This document shows positions 1 to 6,406 of a stretch of 8,376 nucleotides of DNA, one piece after another (within the stretch, counting starts at the first letter, position 1; every line of letters begins with the position of its first letter). Origin of the DNA: Aquificaceae bacterium (GTDB lineage Bacteria > Aquificota > Aquificia > Aquificales > Aquificaceae). The stretch is from positions 1-8,376 of the forward strand of contig JANWVD010000026.1 of assembly GCA_025057715.1 (NCBI GenBank). The letters are read 5' to 3'. The notes beneath the pieces are model-generated. The model ran no database searches. It was not told the DNA's origin and was given only the letters and a program-made list of their open reading frames with translations. A program made the position numbers and the translations under genes.

Positions 1-1
1 A

Positions 2-340
2 GCCTTCAAGAGCCAGCTCTACACAGAAGCCCTTTACCATAAGGTTTTGGCTGTTGGGTTTAGGGATTTGAGTGTAGTCCTTCACTTTCTACTTGAAAGA
101 GTCCTAATAGACGGGCTTTTAAACTACCTAAGCAGGTCTTACCTGTTTTTGGTCGGGATTATCTGGAAAGGTCTTGATAAGAACGCTATTGACAGACTTG
201 TCATCCTTAGCGCAAGTTCGTCACGGTCTTTTGGCAAAAAGCTAAGCAGCCTTCAAAATGGGCTTGTAAATAATTATGTCATCATGCTTGTAGCCGGGCT
301 TGCATTTCTTCTTACTCTTATGGCGAGGTGGAAGGCTTGA
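2..340 (+). CDS. nuoL: NuoL C-terminal fragment (complex I antiporter-like subunit, 5' end outside window)
   Basis: Reading frame open from the left window edge to TGA at 338-340, giving the last 112 residues of a protein whose start lies upstream. The tail fits the C terminus of NuoL, the distal proton-pumping subunit of complex I. An amphipathic stretch (about fragment residues 35-90) corresponds to the lateral helix that lies along NuoM and NuoN. It ends in the family-typical SLQNGLVNNY, followed by a last membrane helix (about residues 90-108) and a short basic tail, MARWKA. The stop codon overlaps the nuoM start (TGATG), so the two genes are probably translationally coupled. The last codons, gcgaggtgg, also serve as the nuoM ribosome binding site. 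This copy is distinct from the nuoL that begins at 7846. The two visible pieces cover opposite ends of the protein and cannot be compared directly. The nuoL call rests on the C-terminal pattern and on nuoM following it. Confidence 0.85.
   Translation, partial: AFKSQLYTEALYHKVLAVGFRDLSVVLHFLLERVLIDGLLNYLSRSYLFLVGIIWKGLDKNAIDRLVILSASSSRSFGKKLSSLQNGLVNNYVIMLVAGLAFLLTLMARWKA
325..331 (+). promoter_or_regulatory. Shine-Dalgarno site deciding the nuoM start
   Basis: GAGGTGG lies inside the last codons of the upstream nuoL and ends eight bases before ATG at 340. It would overlap, not precede, an upstream in-frame GTG at 328. The spacing therefore favours ATG 340 as the nuoM start. Confidence 0.75.
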
Positions 341-1815
341 TGCTCTCTTCTTTGCTGATTTTATGCGCCGTAGGCGCGATTTTGTGTTTAATTTTAAAAG
401 AATCCTTAGTTAAATGGTGGGCGCTCTCTGTCTCGCTTTTGCTTACACTCTTGGTTTTCGCCGGTCTTTTCTGGTTTGATTTTTCAAAAGCAGAGAGCTT
501 TCAGCTAATTGAATCCTATAGCATCATCAAAGAGCTCGGGGTAAGCCTTCGCCTTGGCGTTGATGGATTTTCTTACTTGATGCTTATTTTGACCGTGCTC
601 ACATCCACCGCCTCAATCCTTTGGTCTTTGGGGGATTATCAGGTTTCTAAAAGACAAAGAGAGTATTATTTTTGGCTTCTTATGACCGAGCTTGGGCTAA
701 TTGGGGTTTTCTCAAGCTTAGATTTGATAGTTTTTTACGTATTTTACGAGCTTACGCTCGTTCCCATGTTTTTCGTAATTGGCATATGGGGATATAGCAA
801 CAAAGTATATTCAGCGACGAAGTTTTTCATATATATTTTCGTCTCTTCTCTCTTTCTTTTGCTTGGCATTAGCGCACTTGCAATTAGCCACCTTTCCCAA
901 AAGGGTTATTACTCTTTCTCTTATCAAGAGCTCATGAGCCTTCGCCTTGAGCCTGGGTTTGAACTTTTTGTGTTTTTGCTGTTTTTAATAGCCTTTGCGG
1001 TCAAAACCCCGCTTGTTCCTTTTCATACTTGGCTTCCAGATGCGCACGGGGATGCCCCTACCGCCGGCTCGGTGCTCCTTGCAGCTGTTCTTTTAAAGAT
1101 GGGGACATACGCGCTTTTGCGCTTTAATGTCGTGCTTTTCCCTCAAATCACGACGGCATTTGTTCCGATAATGGTCTTATGGGGGATACTTAGTATCACC
1201 CTCTCTGCTTGGTTTACCATAAGTCAAACAAACATCAAAAGGTTCGTAGCTTACTCTTCAATAAGCCACATGGGATTTGTAGTTAGCGCTATGTTTATGC
1301 TAAATTCAGTAGGAATAAAAGCAAGCATTACCGAGATGTTTGCACACGGACTTACCTCTGCTGGGTTTTTTATGATGGCGGGATTTATCTATTCAAGATT
1401 AAGCACATTTGACCTCTCTATGTCAAAAGGAAGCGCAATCAAGATGCCCGTTTTTGCAATCCTTGTTGGCATGATTGCCTTTTCATCTATGGGACTCCCC
1501 GGCGGCTCATCCTTTTGGGGTAAGTTTCTAACCATTCTTTCCGCAAGCCAATATACTACAAACTTGGCAATCCTTGTGCTAATAGCCTCTTTCTTCAGCG
1601 CTGTTTATGTTCTATACTTGGTAAAAAATCTCTATCTTGATTCAAAGAAAGAGGCAGACCTAAAAGACATCACTGGTCCTCTTCTCTATGGGATGGCTCT
1701 TATGTCCATTCCTACTATCTTGGTGGGTCTCTTACCCTCGTTGTTTTTTGTATTCTATGACTCTTATAGCAAGTATGTCATCTCTTACCTTTTTAAACTC
1801 GCAGGTGGGGGATAA
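340..1815 (+). CDS. nuoM: NADH-quinone oxidoreductase subunit M (NuoM)
   Basis: Antiporter-like membrane subunit of complex I that forms one proton channel in the membrane arm; 491 residues with about 14 hydrophobic helices, normal for NuoM. Family signatures: YELTLVPMFFVIGIWG with the channel Glu (residue 137), FAVKTPLVPFHTWLPDAH with Lys222, LLKMGTYALLRF with Lys253, and AYSSISHMGF near 305-313. The terminal-channel motif near residues 386-397 reads GLPGGSSFWGKF, with Lys395 where NuoM normally has Glu (E. coli Glu407). NuoN and NuoL carry Lys there. I chose ATG at 340 over in-frame GTG at 328: it overlaps the nuoL stop, sits at proper distance from GAGGTGG, and gives the usual NuoM start MLSSLLIL. 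The stop overlaps the nuoN ATG (TAATG at 1813-1817). Confusion with MrpD or NuoN is unlikely, given the HTWLPDAH and SISHMG motifs and the gene order. Confidence 0.95.
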   Translation: MLSSLLILCAVGAILCLILKESLVKWWALSVSLLLTLLVFAGLFWFDFSKAESFQLIESYSIIKELGVSLRLGVDGFSYLMLILTVLTSTASILWSLGDYQVSKRQREYYFWLLMTELGLIGVFSSLDLIVFYVFYELTLVPMFFVIGIWGYSNKVYSATKFFIYIFVSSLFLLLGISALAISHLSQKGYYSFSYQELMSLRLEPGFELFVFLLFLIAFAVKTPLVPFHTWLPDAHGDAPTAGSVLLAAVLLKMGTYALLRFNVVLFPQITTAFVPIMVLWGILSITLSAWFTISQTNIKRFVAYSSISHMGFVVSAMFMLNSVGIKASITEMFAHGLTSAGFFMMAGFIYSRLSTFDLSMSKGSAIKMPVFAILVGMIAFSSMGLPGGSSFWGKFLTILSASQYTTNLAILVLIASFFSAVYVLYLVKNLYLDSKKEADLKDITGPLLYGMALMSIPTILVGLLPSLFFVFYDSYSKYVISYLFKLAGGG

Positions 1816-3260
1816 TGCAAGAGTTTATAAAGATAGAGATACCTAACTTTGTCCTTCTTTTGCCCGAGCTTATCGTTCTTCTCACCGGCTTTTTTATCTT
1901 TACTCTTGATATTCTTCTTAAAAGAGTCTCGCATTTGATAGCAATAAGCGTAAGCAGCGCAGGCTATATAGCAAGCATCATCGTTCTTTTATTAATCTAT
2001 GGTCATAGAGGTGAAACCCTTTATGGTCTTTACGTAAGGGACGGTCTTTCAACGATATTTCAAATCTTTATGGTCTTTTTAACGCTTATTTTACTATCAG
2101 TTTTTTACCCCTATTTCAAAACTCGCTCTTCGCTCTATCCCGAGTTTTATTACATCCTTAGCTTTTCCTTAGCTGGTGCTATGTTTCTTGTGAGCTCTTA
2201 CAACCTTGTTGTGCTTTATGTTGCGATTGAAGCTGTATCTATAGGTTTTTATATCCTTACTGCATTGCTAAGGGGTAGCTTTGAGTCAAAAGAGGGAGCT
2301 CTTAAATATCTCATCCTTGGCGGTCTTTCCATAGCGCTTGCCTCTTATGGCGCTGGCTTTATGTATTTACATTCTGGGTCTTTAGACCTAAGACACATCT
2401 TTCTCTATGGTCAAAGCGATGCCTTAATCATCGGACTTTTGTTTTTCATGGTGGGGTTTGCCATAAAGTTAGGCGCAGTGCCATTTCACTTTTGGCTTCC
2501 AGATGCCTACCAAGGTGCGCCAACGCCCATAACTGCCTTCATGGCTTCAGTTGGAAAAATTGCCTTCTTTGCGCCTATTTTAAGGATGATTCCGCTTGTT
2601 CAGGGGGATATACTTCGCGAATGGATATTAGCAGTCTCTACAGTCTCTGGGCTTACCATGATTTATGGGAACTTAATTGCGCTTAATCAAAAGGATGTCA
2701 AAAGACTCCTTGCTTATTCATCAATAGCCAATACTGGCTACGTGCTTGCCGGCATCTCAACAGCGAGCATGATAGGCTTCAAAGCAAGCAGCTTTTTCTT
2801 ATTAGCGTATGCAATCATGAGCTTTATGAGCTTTGCAATAATTGCCCTCTTAGAGCGCTTTAAAGACTTCAAAACAGAAATAGAGACCCTTTTGGGTCTT
2901 AGAAATATATCACCAGCTTATGCGAGCTTTCTTGCTCTGTCGCTAATTTCCTTGCTTGGTGTTCCACCAACCGTCGGCTTTGTGGCAAAGGCTCTCATAT
3001 TTTTATCCCTTGCAGAAAGCAGGCTTTGGTATTTAGCAATAGTGATGATAGTAGCAACTGGTATATCTGCTGGCTATTATCTTAAGCTCATATCAAAAAT
3101 GTTTATGTTTGAGCCAAGATTTAGCAGCAATGTAAAACCAAGTATGTCTGAGAGTTTAACGCTATCACTCCTTGGGCTTTTGGTGGTATTGCTCGGAATT
3201 TTGCCTATATTGTTGTTTGGTCCGGTTAGTCAATCCGTAGAAGCAATTTTTTCGAGGTAA
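1815..3260 (+). CDS. nuoN: NADH-quinone oxidoreductase subunit N (NuoN)
   Basis: Third antiporter-like subunit of complex I, lying next to NuoK and NuoJ in the membrane arm; 481 residues with about 14 membrane helices, the usual NuoN length. The channel residues are present: Glu139 in YVAIEAVSIGFYIL, Glu160 in SKEGALKYLILG, Lys218 in GFAIKLGAVPFHFWLPDAY, Lys248 in ASVGKIAFF, and Lys392 in GVPPTVGFVAKAL. AYQGAPTPITAFMASVGK is a strong NuoN signature that separates it from NuoM (HGDAPTAGSV). The ATG at 1815 shares its first base with the nuoM stop codon and is preceded by AGGTGGGG at 1803-1810 within the nuoM C-terminal codons. NuoN normally ends a nuo operon, yet here nuoA starts four bases after its stop. 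The last codons (agg taa) overlap the nuoA ribosome binding site. Confidence 0.95.
   Translation: MQEFIKIEIPNFVLLLPELIVLLTGFFIFTLDILLKRVSHLIAISVSSAGYIASIIVLLLIYGHRGETLYGLYVRDGLSTIFQIFMVFLTLILLSVFYPYFKTRSSLYPEFYYILSFSLAGAMFLVSSYNLVVLYVAIEAVSIGFYILTALLRGSFESKEGALKYLILGGLSIALASYGAGFMYLHSGSLDLRHIFLYGQSDALIIGLLFFMVGFAIKLGAVPFHFWLPDAYQGAPTPITAFMASVGKIAFFAPILRMIPLVQGDILREWILAVSTVSGLTMIYGNLIALNQKDVKRLLAYSSIANTGYVLAGISTASMIGFKASSFFLLAYAIMSFMSFAIIALLERFKDFKTEIETLLGLRNISPAYASFLALSLISLLGVPPTVGFVAKALIFLSLAESRLWYLAIVMIVATGISAGYYLKLISKMFMFEPRFSSNVKPSMSESLTLSLLGLLVVLLGILPILLFGPVSQSVEAIFSR
3254..3258 (+). promoter_or_regulatory. nuoA ribosome binding site embedded in the nuoN end
   Basis: GAGGT spans the last sense codon of nuoN and the first base of its stop, six bases before the nuoA ATG. 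The 15-base junction GAGGTAAAAAGATGG (3254-3268) recurs exactly at the nuoH-nuoI junction (6396-6410). Confidence 0.75.
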
Positions 3261-3264
3261 AAAG

Positions 3265-3636
3265 ATGGAATACTTAGGGCTTGCGTTGCTACTTGTTGCA
3301 ATGCTCGGGCTTTCTATTTTGCTAATATCTCTTAACTACATCCTCGGTCCAAAAACCCCAGAAAAGATGCAAGATTACCCTTACGAATGCGGCGTTCCTC
3401 TGTATGATAAAAGCGCACAATCTACCTTTCACCAAGGGTATTACCTCCTTGGGCTCTTGCTTTTGCTATTTGACATAGAAGCAGCGTTCTTATTCCCTTG
3501 GACAGTAGTTTATAGATACCTTGGCATCTTTGGTTTTATCGAAATGCTTCTTTTTGTCCTAATTTTGACATACGGACTTGCCTATGCGTGGCGAAAAGGT
3601 GCATTAGATTGGCAATTTGAAGAGGAGCGTTTTTAA
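3265..3636 (+). CDS. nuoA: NADH-quinone oxidoreductase subunit A (NuoA)
   Basis: Small membrane subunit of complex I (ND3 family) at the junction of the membrane and peripheral arms; 123 residues with three membrane helices (about 5-25, 58-80, 88-108). The helix 1-2 loop carries YPYECGVP with Cys42, matching the conserved loop cysteine of ND3/NuoA. Helix 2 carries LLFDIEAAFLFPW with Asp70 and Glu72, the conserved acidic pair of the family. The segment just before helix 2 reads DKSAQSTFHQGYYL, whereas NuoA proteins normally have an ARxRF-type basic motif there, so this loop is divergent. The tail (GALDWQFEEERF) is somewhat longer and more acidic than usual. Its codons supply AGAGGAG (3621-3627), the likely ribosome binding site of nuoCD. 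nuoA normally opens a nuo operon and precedes nuoB; here it follows nuoN and abuts nuoCD. Confidence 0.94.
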   Translation: MEYLGLALLLVAMLGLSILLISLNYILGPKTPEKMQDYPYECGVPLYDKSAQSTFHQGYYLLGLLLLLFDIEAAFLFPWTVVYRYLGIFGFIEMLLFVLILTYGLAYAWRKGALDWQFEEERF

Positions 3637-5355
3637 ATGAGATGGGCAAACTTAGAAGATATCCTTCCCACCCAAAAGCTTATAAAATCTGCAAGCTTTA
3701 AAGAGGATAAAAAAATATCTTATATAAGCGTATCAGAGTCTGAGTTAATCGCCCTTCTAAAGCTCCTTAAAGAAGAGCTCGGCTTTAAGCTCTTCATAGA
3801 CCATTCAGTTGCAGACTTTCCAGAAAGAAAACCACGCTTTGATGCCTTTTATATCCTCTATAACCCACAAAAAAACGCCAGAATAGCTGTAAAAACCCAA
3901 ACAGACGGCGAGCTTGACTCTGCACAGCATCTTTGGTTTGCCGCTAAATGGGCAGAAAGAGAATGCTACGATATGTTTGGCATTAAATACAAAGGCCACG
4001 AAAACTTAGTCAGAGCATTTATGTGGGAAACCTACTCTCACTTTCCCCTTAGGAAAGACTTCCCCTTAGAAGGATACGCAACAGAATACTTACCATCTTT
4101 AAACGAAGTCTTCCCCGGCGGTGACCTCACTGGTCTTATGAACTACGATAGAATGCACACCCCAGTCCCAACCCTAAAGGACATAGAAATAACAGAGCGC
4201 AGCAGACTAAAAAAGCGTGCCCAAATAGTCCTAAACTGGGGTCCATTGCACCCAGGCACTCACGGCACTATGTGGTTTTTATTTGACCTCGAGGGCGAAA
4301 GGGTCGTGCAATCAGATGTGATATTAGGTCAGCTCCACAGAGGCGTTGAAAAACTCGCAGAGAACGAGATGTATAACCAATTCTTAGTTTACACAGACCG
4401 CATGGACTATCTATCCGCCCTTTGCTCAAACCAAGCTTGGGTCGTAGCCGTTGAGCGCCTTCTTGGCATAGAGCACTTAGTCCCCGAAAAAGCCAAATAT
4501 ATAAGAACGATGATGTGCGAGCTTCAAAGAATTAATTCCCACCTTCTTTGGCTTGGCACATACGCATTAGACCTTGGGGCTCTAACTGTATTCCTCTATG
4601 CCTTTAAAGAGCGCGAAAAGCTAATGGACATAATAGAGGGCATAACTGGCGCAAGGCTGACAATTTCATATACCCGCGTAGGCGGGGTTAGGATGGACTT
4701 GCCTAAAGGCGCCCTTGAGCTCATAGAGGCCTTCATAAAGCACTTCCCAAAAGAACTCTCAATGTGGGAAAGCATGCTAAGCAGAAACCGCATCTGGCTT
4801 CGAAGAAACGTAGGTGTTGGCATCATCACAAGCGAGGATGTTTACTACTATGGGCTTACCGGTCCCGTTGCCAGGGGCTCAGGAATTCCCTACGACCTTA
4901 GAAAGCTCGACCCTTACGATGCCTACCCTTGGGTTGACTTTGACATCCCCGTGGGCCAAAACGGCGATGTGTATGATAGATACCTGGTGCGCTTAGAGGA
5001 GATGCGCCAAAGCGTGAGGATAGTAAGTCAATGCATAAACGCGCTTCGCGCACTCCCCCCAGACGCCCCCTTTATGGCAGAATCCGAAGACCCCAAAAAG
5101 CTAAAGCTCCCGCTCGATGGGATTGGTCTAAAGGTCCAAGAGGGCGAGATATACTCCTCAGGCGAAAACCCCAGAGGGGAGCTTGGCTTTTACATAATCT
5201 CAAATGGCGGCACAAAGCCCTATAGGGTAAAGATAAGGCCCGGGTCATTTTATAACCTTTGCATCTATCCAAAGCTTATGCAAGATAGGGTCATTGCAGA
5301 CGCAGTTGCAATCTTGGCAAGCCTTGACCCAGTAGTTGGCGAAATTGACCGCTAA
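3637..5355 (+). CDS. nuoCD: Fused NADH-quinone oxidoreductase subunit C/D (NuoCD)
   Basis: Single 572-residue protein combining the 30-kDa (NuoC) and 49-kDa (NuoD) subunits of the complex I connecting module; soluble, facing the cytoplasm. NuoC part, about residues 1-150: AERECYDMFGIKYKGHENL (106-124) and FPLRKDFPLEG (136-146). Linker about 150-195, then NuoD to the end. The quinone-site residues are kept: His209 in GPLHPGTHG and Tyr258 in YTDRMDY, 49 residues apart as in the bacterial and mitochondrial families. Also kept are LHRGVEK, TGARLTISYTRVGGVRMDLP and YDRYLVRLEEMRQS. No paired CxxC hydrogenase motifs are present, so it is not a NiFe hydrogenase large subunit. The last 40 residues are divergent (RPGSF, MQDRVIAD, SLDPVVGEIDR), though the terminal GEIDR is family-like. 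The ATG follows the nuoA stop directly. The nuoB partner normally encoded between nuoA and nuoC is missing. Confidence 0.96.
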   Translation: MRWANLEDILPTQKLIKSASFKEDKKISYISVSESELIALLKLLKEELGFKLFIDHSVADFPERKPRFDAFYILYNPQKNARIAVKTQTDGELDSAQHLWFAAKWAERECYDMFGIKYKGHENLVRAFMWETYSHFPLRKDFPLEGYATEYLPSLNEVFPGGDLTGLMNYDRMHTPVPTLKDIEITERSRLKKRAQIVLNWGPLHPGTHGTMWFLFDLEGERVVQSDVILGQLHRGVEKLAENEMYNQFLVYTDRMDYLSALCSNQAWVVAVERLLGIEHLVPEKAKYIRTMMCELQRINSHLLWLGTYALDLGALTVFLYAFKEREKLMDIIEGITGARLTISYTRVGGVRMDLPKGALELIEAFIKHFPKELSMWESMLSRNRIWLRRNVGVGIITSEDVYYYGLTGPVARGSGIPYDLRKLDPYDAYPWVDFDIPVGQNGDVYDRYLVRLEEMRQSVRIVSQCINALRALPPDAPFMAESEDPKKLKLPLDGIGLKVQEGEIYSSGENPRGELGFYIISNGGTKPYRVKIRPGSFYNLCIYPKLMQDRVIADAVAILASLDPVVGEIDR

Positions 5356-5362
5356 AGGAGGT
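5354..5362 (+). promoter_or_regulatory. Strong Shine-Dalgarno site for the TTG start of nuoH
   Basis: AAAGGAGGT is the strongest ribosome binding site in the window. It overlaps the nuoCD stop codon and lies eight bases before TTG at 5371. This supports TTG as the true start and may compensate for the weak start codon. Confidence 0.8.
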
Positions 5363-5370
5363 ATATAACC

Positions 5371-6402
5371 TTGATAGCTGTGATTCTAATCAAGGTTCTA
5401 ATAATTGTCGCGCTCGTTTTGGGTCTTGGCGCTTTTTTGACGCTTGTTGAGAGAAAGTTTGCGGGCCATGTTCAAAGGCGCCCAGGCCCGATGGTAGTTG
5501 GCTGGCATGGCCTTCTTCAACCTCTGGCAGACGGTCTAAAGCTAATTACGAAAGAAGACCTCTTTCCCTCTATGGGAAACAGAATTCTCTATAACTTAGC
5601 AATCATCCTCGCCTTAGTCCCAGCGGCGCTTGTATTTGCAGTTATCCCCTTTGGTCCCGAATTCTCTATTGGCTCAATAAGCGTAAAGCCCATCCTAACA
5701 GATGTCAATGTCGGGCTTTTGCTGGTCTTTGCCTTTGGCTCAATGGCTGTCTTTGCCATAGCTCTTGCAGGCTGGGCATCAAACTCAAAATACGCCCTTA
5801 TAGGCTCTATGCGAAAAGCAGGCATCGTTATCTCTTACGAGGTTGTTATAACCTTTGCAGTAATGGGACCAATCATCCTTGCAGGCACTCTCTCTACTTA
5901 CGAGATAGTCCAAAACCAAATCCAGCAAAAGCTATGGTATATCTGGGTCCAGCCAATAGCTTTCATAGTTTACCTCTTTGCAATGCTTGCAGAAACAGGC
6001 AGAGTTCCATTTGACATCCAAGAGGCAGAAGCAGAGCTCGTGACTGGCTTTACTGTAGAGTATGGCGGTATGAAGTTTGGTCTCTTTCCACTCGTTGAGT
6101 GGTATGTTGAAGTTCTTTCTTTAAGCGCCATAGCGGTCGTTCTCTTTCTTGGGGGCTGGTCGCCAATAAATATTCCCTTCATTGGCTTTGTAGACCCTCT
6201 ATTCTTTCTTGGCCCATTTTCCGGATTTGTCTGGTTTATCCTAAAGCTAAGCGCCCTTTTCTTACTGACTTTGTGGATTCACTGGACGCTTCCAAGGTAT
6301 CGCATAGACCAAATTACTCAGATTGCATGGTCTGTGATGTTGCCCCTGACTTTAGTCAACTTAGTTCTTACGGCAATAATAGCACCGCTAATTTGGAGGT
6401 AA
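5371..6402 (+). CDS. nuoH: NADH-quinone oxidoreductase subunit H (NuoH)
   Basis: Membrane subunit (ND1 family) that forms the quinone chamber with NuoD and NuoB and couples quinone reduction to proton pumping; 343 residues with about eight membrane helices, normal length. Signatures: ERKFAGHVQRRPGPMVVGWH (28-47), LLQPLADGLKLITKED (48-63), SYE with Glu157, and AETGRVPFDIQEAEAELVTG (207-226), whose acidic residues (Asp215, Glu218, Glu220, Glu222) line the expected coupling path. Divergent spots: the usual AAQ before ISYE reads AGIV (150-153), and the C-terminal loop reads WIHWTLPRYRIDQ...AW-SVMLPL, where families normally have Arg for His304 and GWK for AWS (319-321). The start is TTG, chosen because AAAGGAGGT lies eight bases upstream; no earlier start gives sensible spacing. 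It follows nuoCD by 15 bases, with no nuoE, F or G between. The stop overlaps the nuoI ribosome binding site. Confidence 0.95.
   Translation: MIAVILIKVLIIVALVLGLGAFLTLVERKFAGHVQRRPGPMVVGWHGLLQPLADGLKLITKEDLFPSMGNRILYNLAIILALVPAALVFAVIPFGPEFSIGSISVKPILTDVNVGLLLVFAFGSMAVFAIALAGWASNSKYALIGSMRKAGIVISYEVVITFAVMGPIILAGTLSTYEIVQNQIQQKLWYIWVQPIAFIVYLFAMLAETGRVPFDIQEAEAELVTGFTVEYGGMKFGLFPLVEWYVEVLSLSAIAVVLFLGGWSPINIPFIGFVDPLFFLGPFSGFVWFILKLSALFLLTLWIHWTLPRYRIDQITQIAWSVMLPLTLVNLVLTAIIAPLIWR
6396..6400 (+). promoter_or_regulatory. nuoI ribosome binding site embedded in the nuoH end
   Basis: GAGGT (with a preceding G, GGAGGT) spans the final Arg codon and the stop codon of nuoH, six bases before the nuoI ATG at 6407. 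It is part of a 15-base junction identical to the one between nuoN and nuoA. Confidence 0.75.
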
Positions 6403-6406
6403 AAAG

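Noticed and set aside
2492..2686. 64-residue plus-strand frame inside nuoN
   Set aside because: Overlaps conserved NuoN motifs in another frame; Cys- and Ser-rich shadow translation with no supporting context.
3805..5272. Open frames on both strands inside nuoCD (minus 3805-3999, 4596-4829, 5072-5272; plus 4814-4996, 5031-5225)
   Set aside because: All lie wholly within strongly conserved NuoCD coding sequence, have no ribosome binding site or recognisable protein content, and are low-complexity shadows of the real frame.
5589..6182. Minus-strand frames inside nuoH (5589-5825 and 5970-6182)
   Set aside because: Antisense to conserved NuoH helices and the AETGRVPFD region; no promoter or ribosome site seen.
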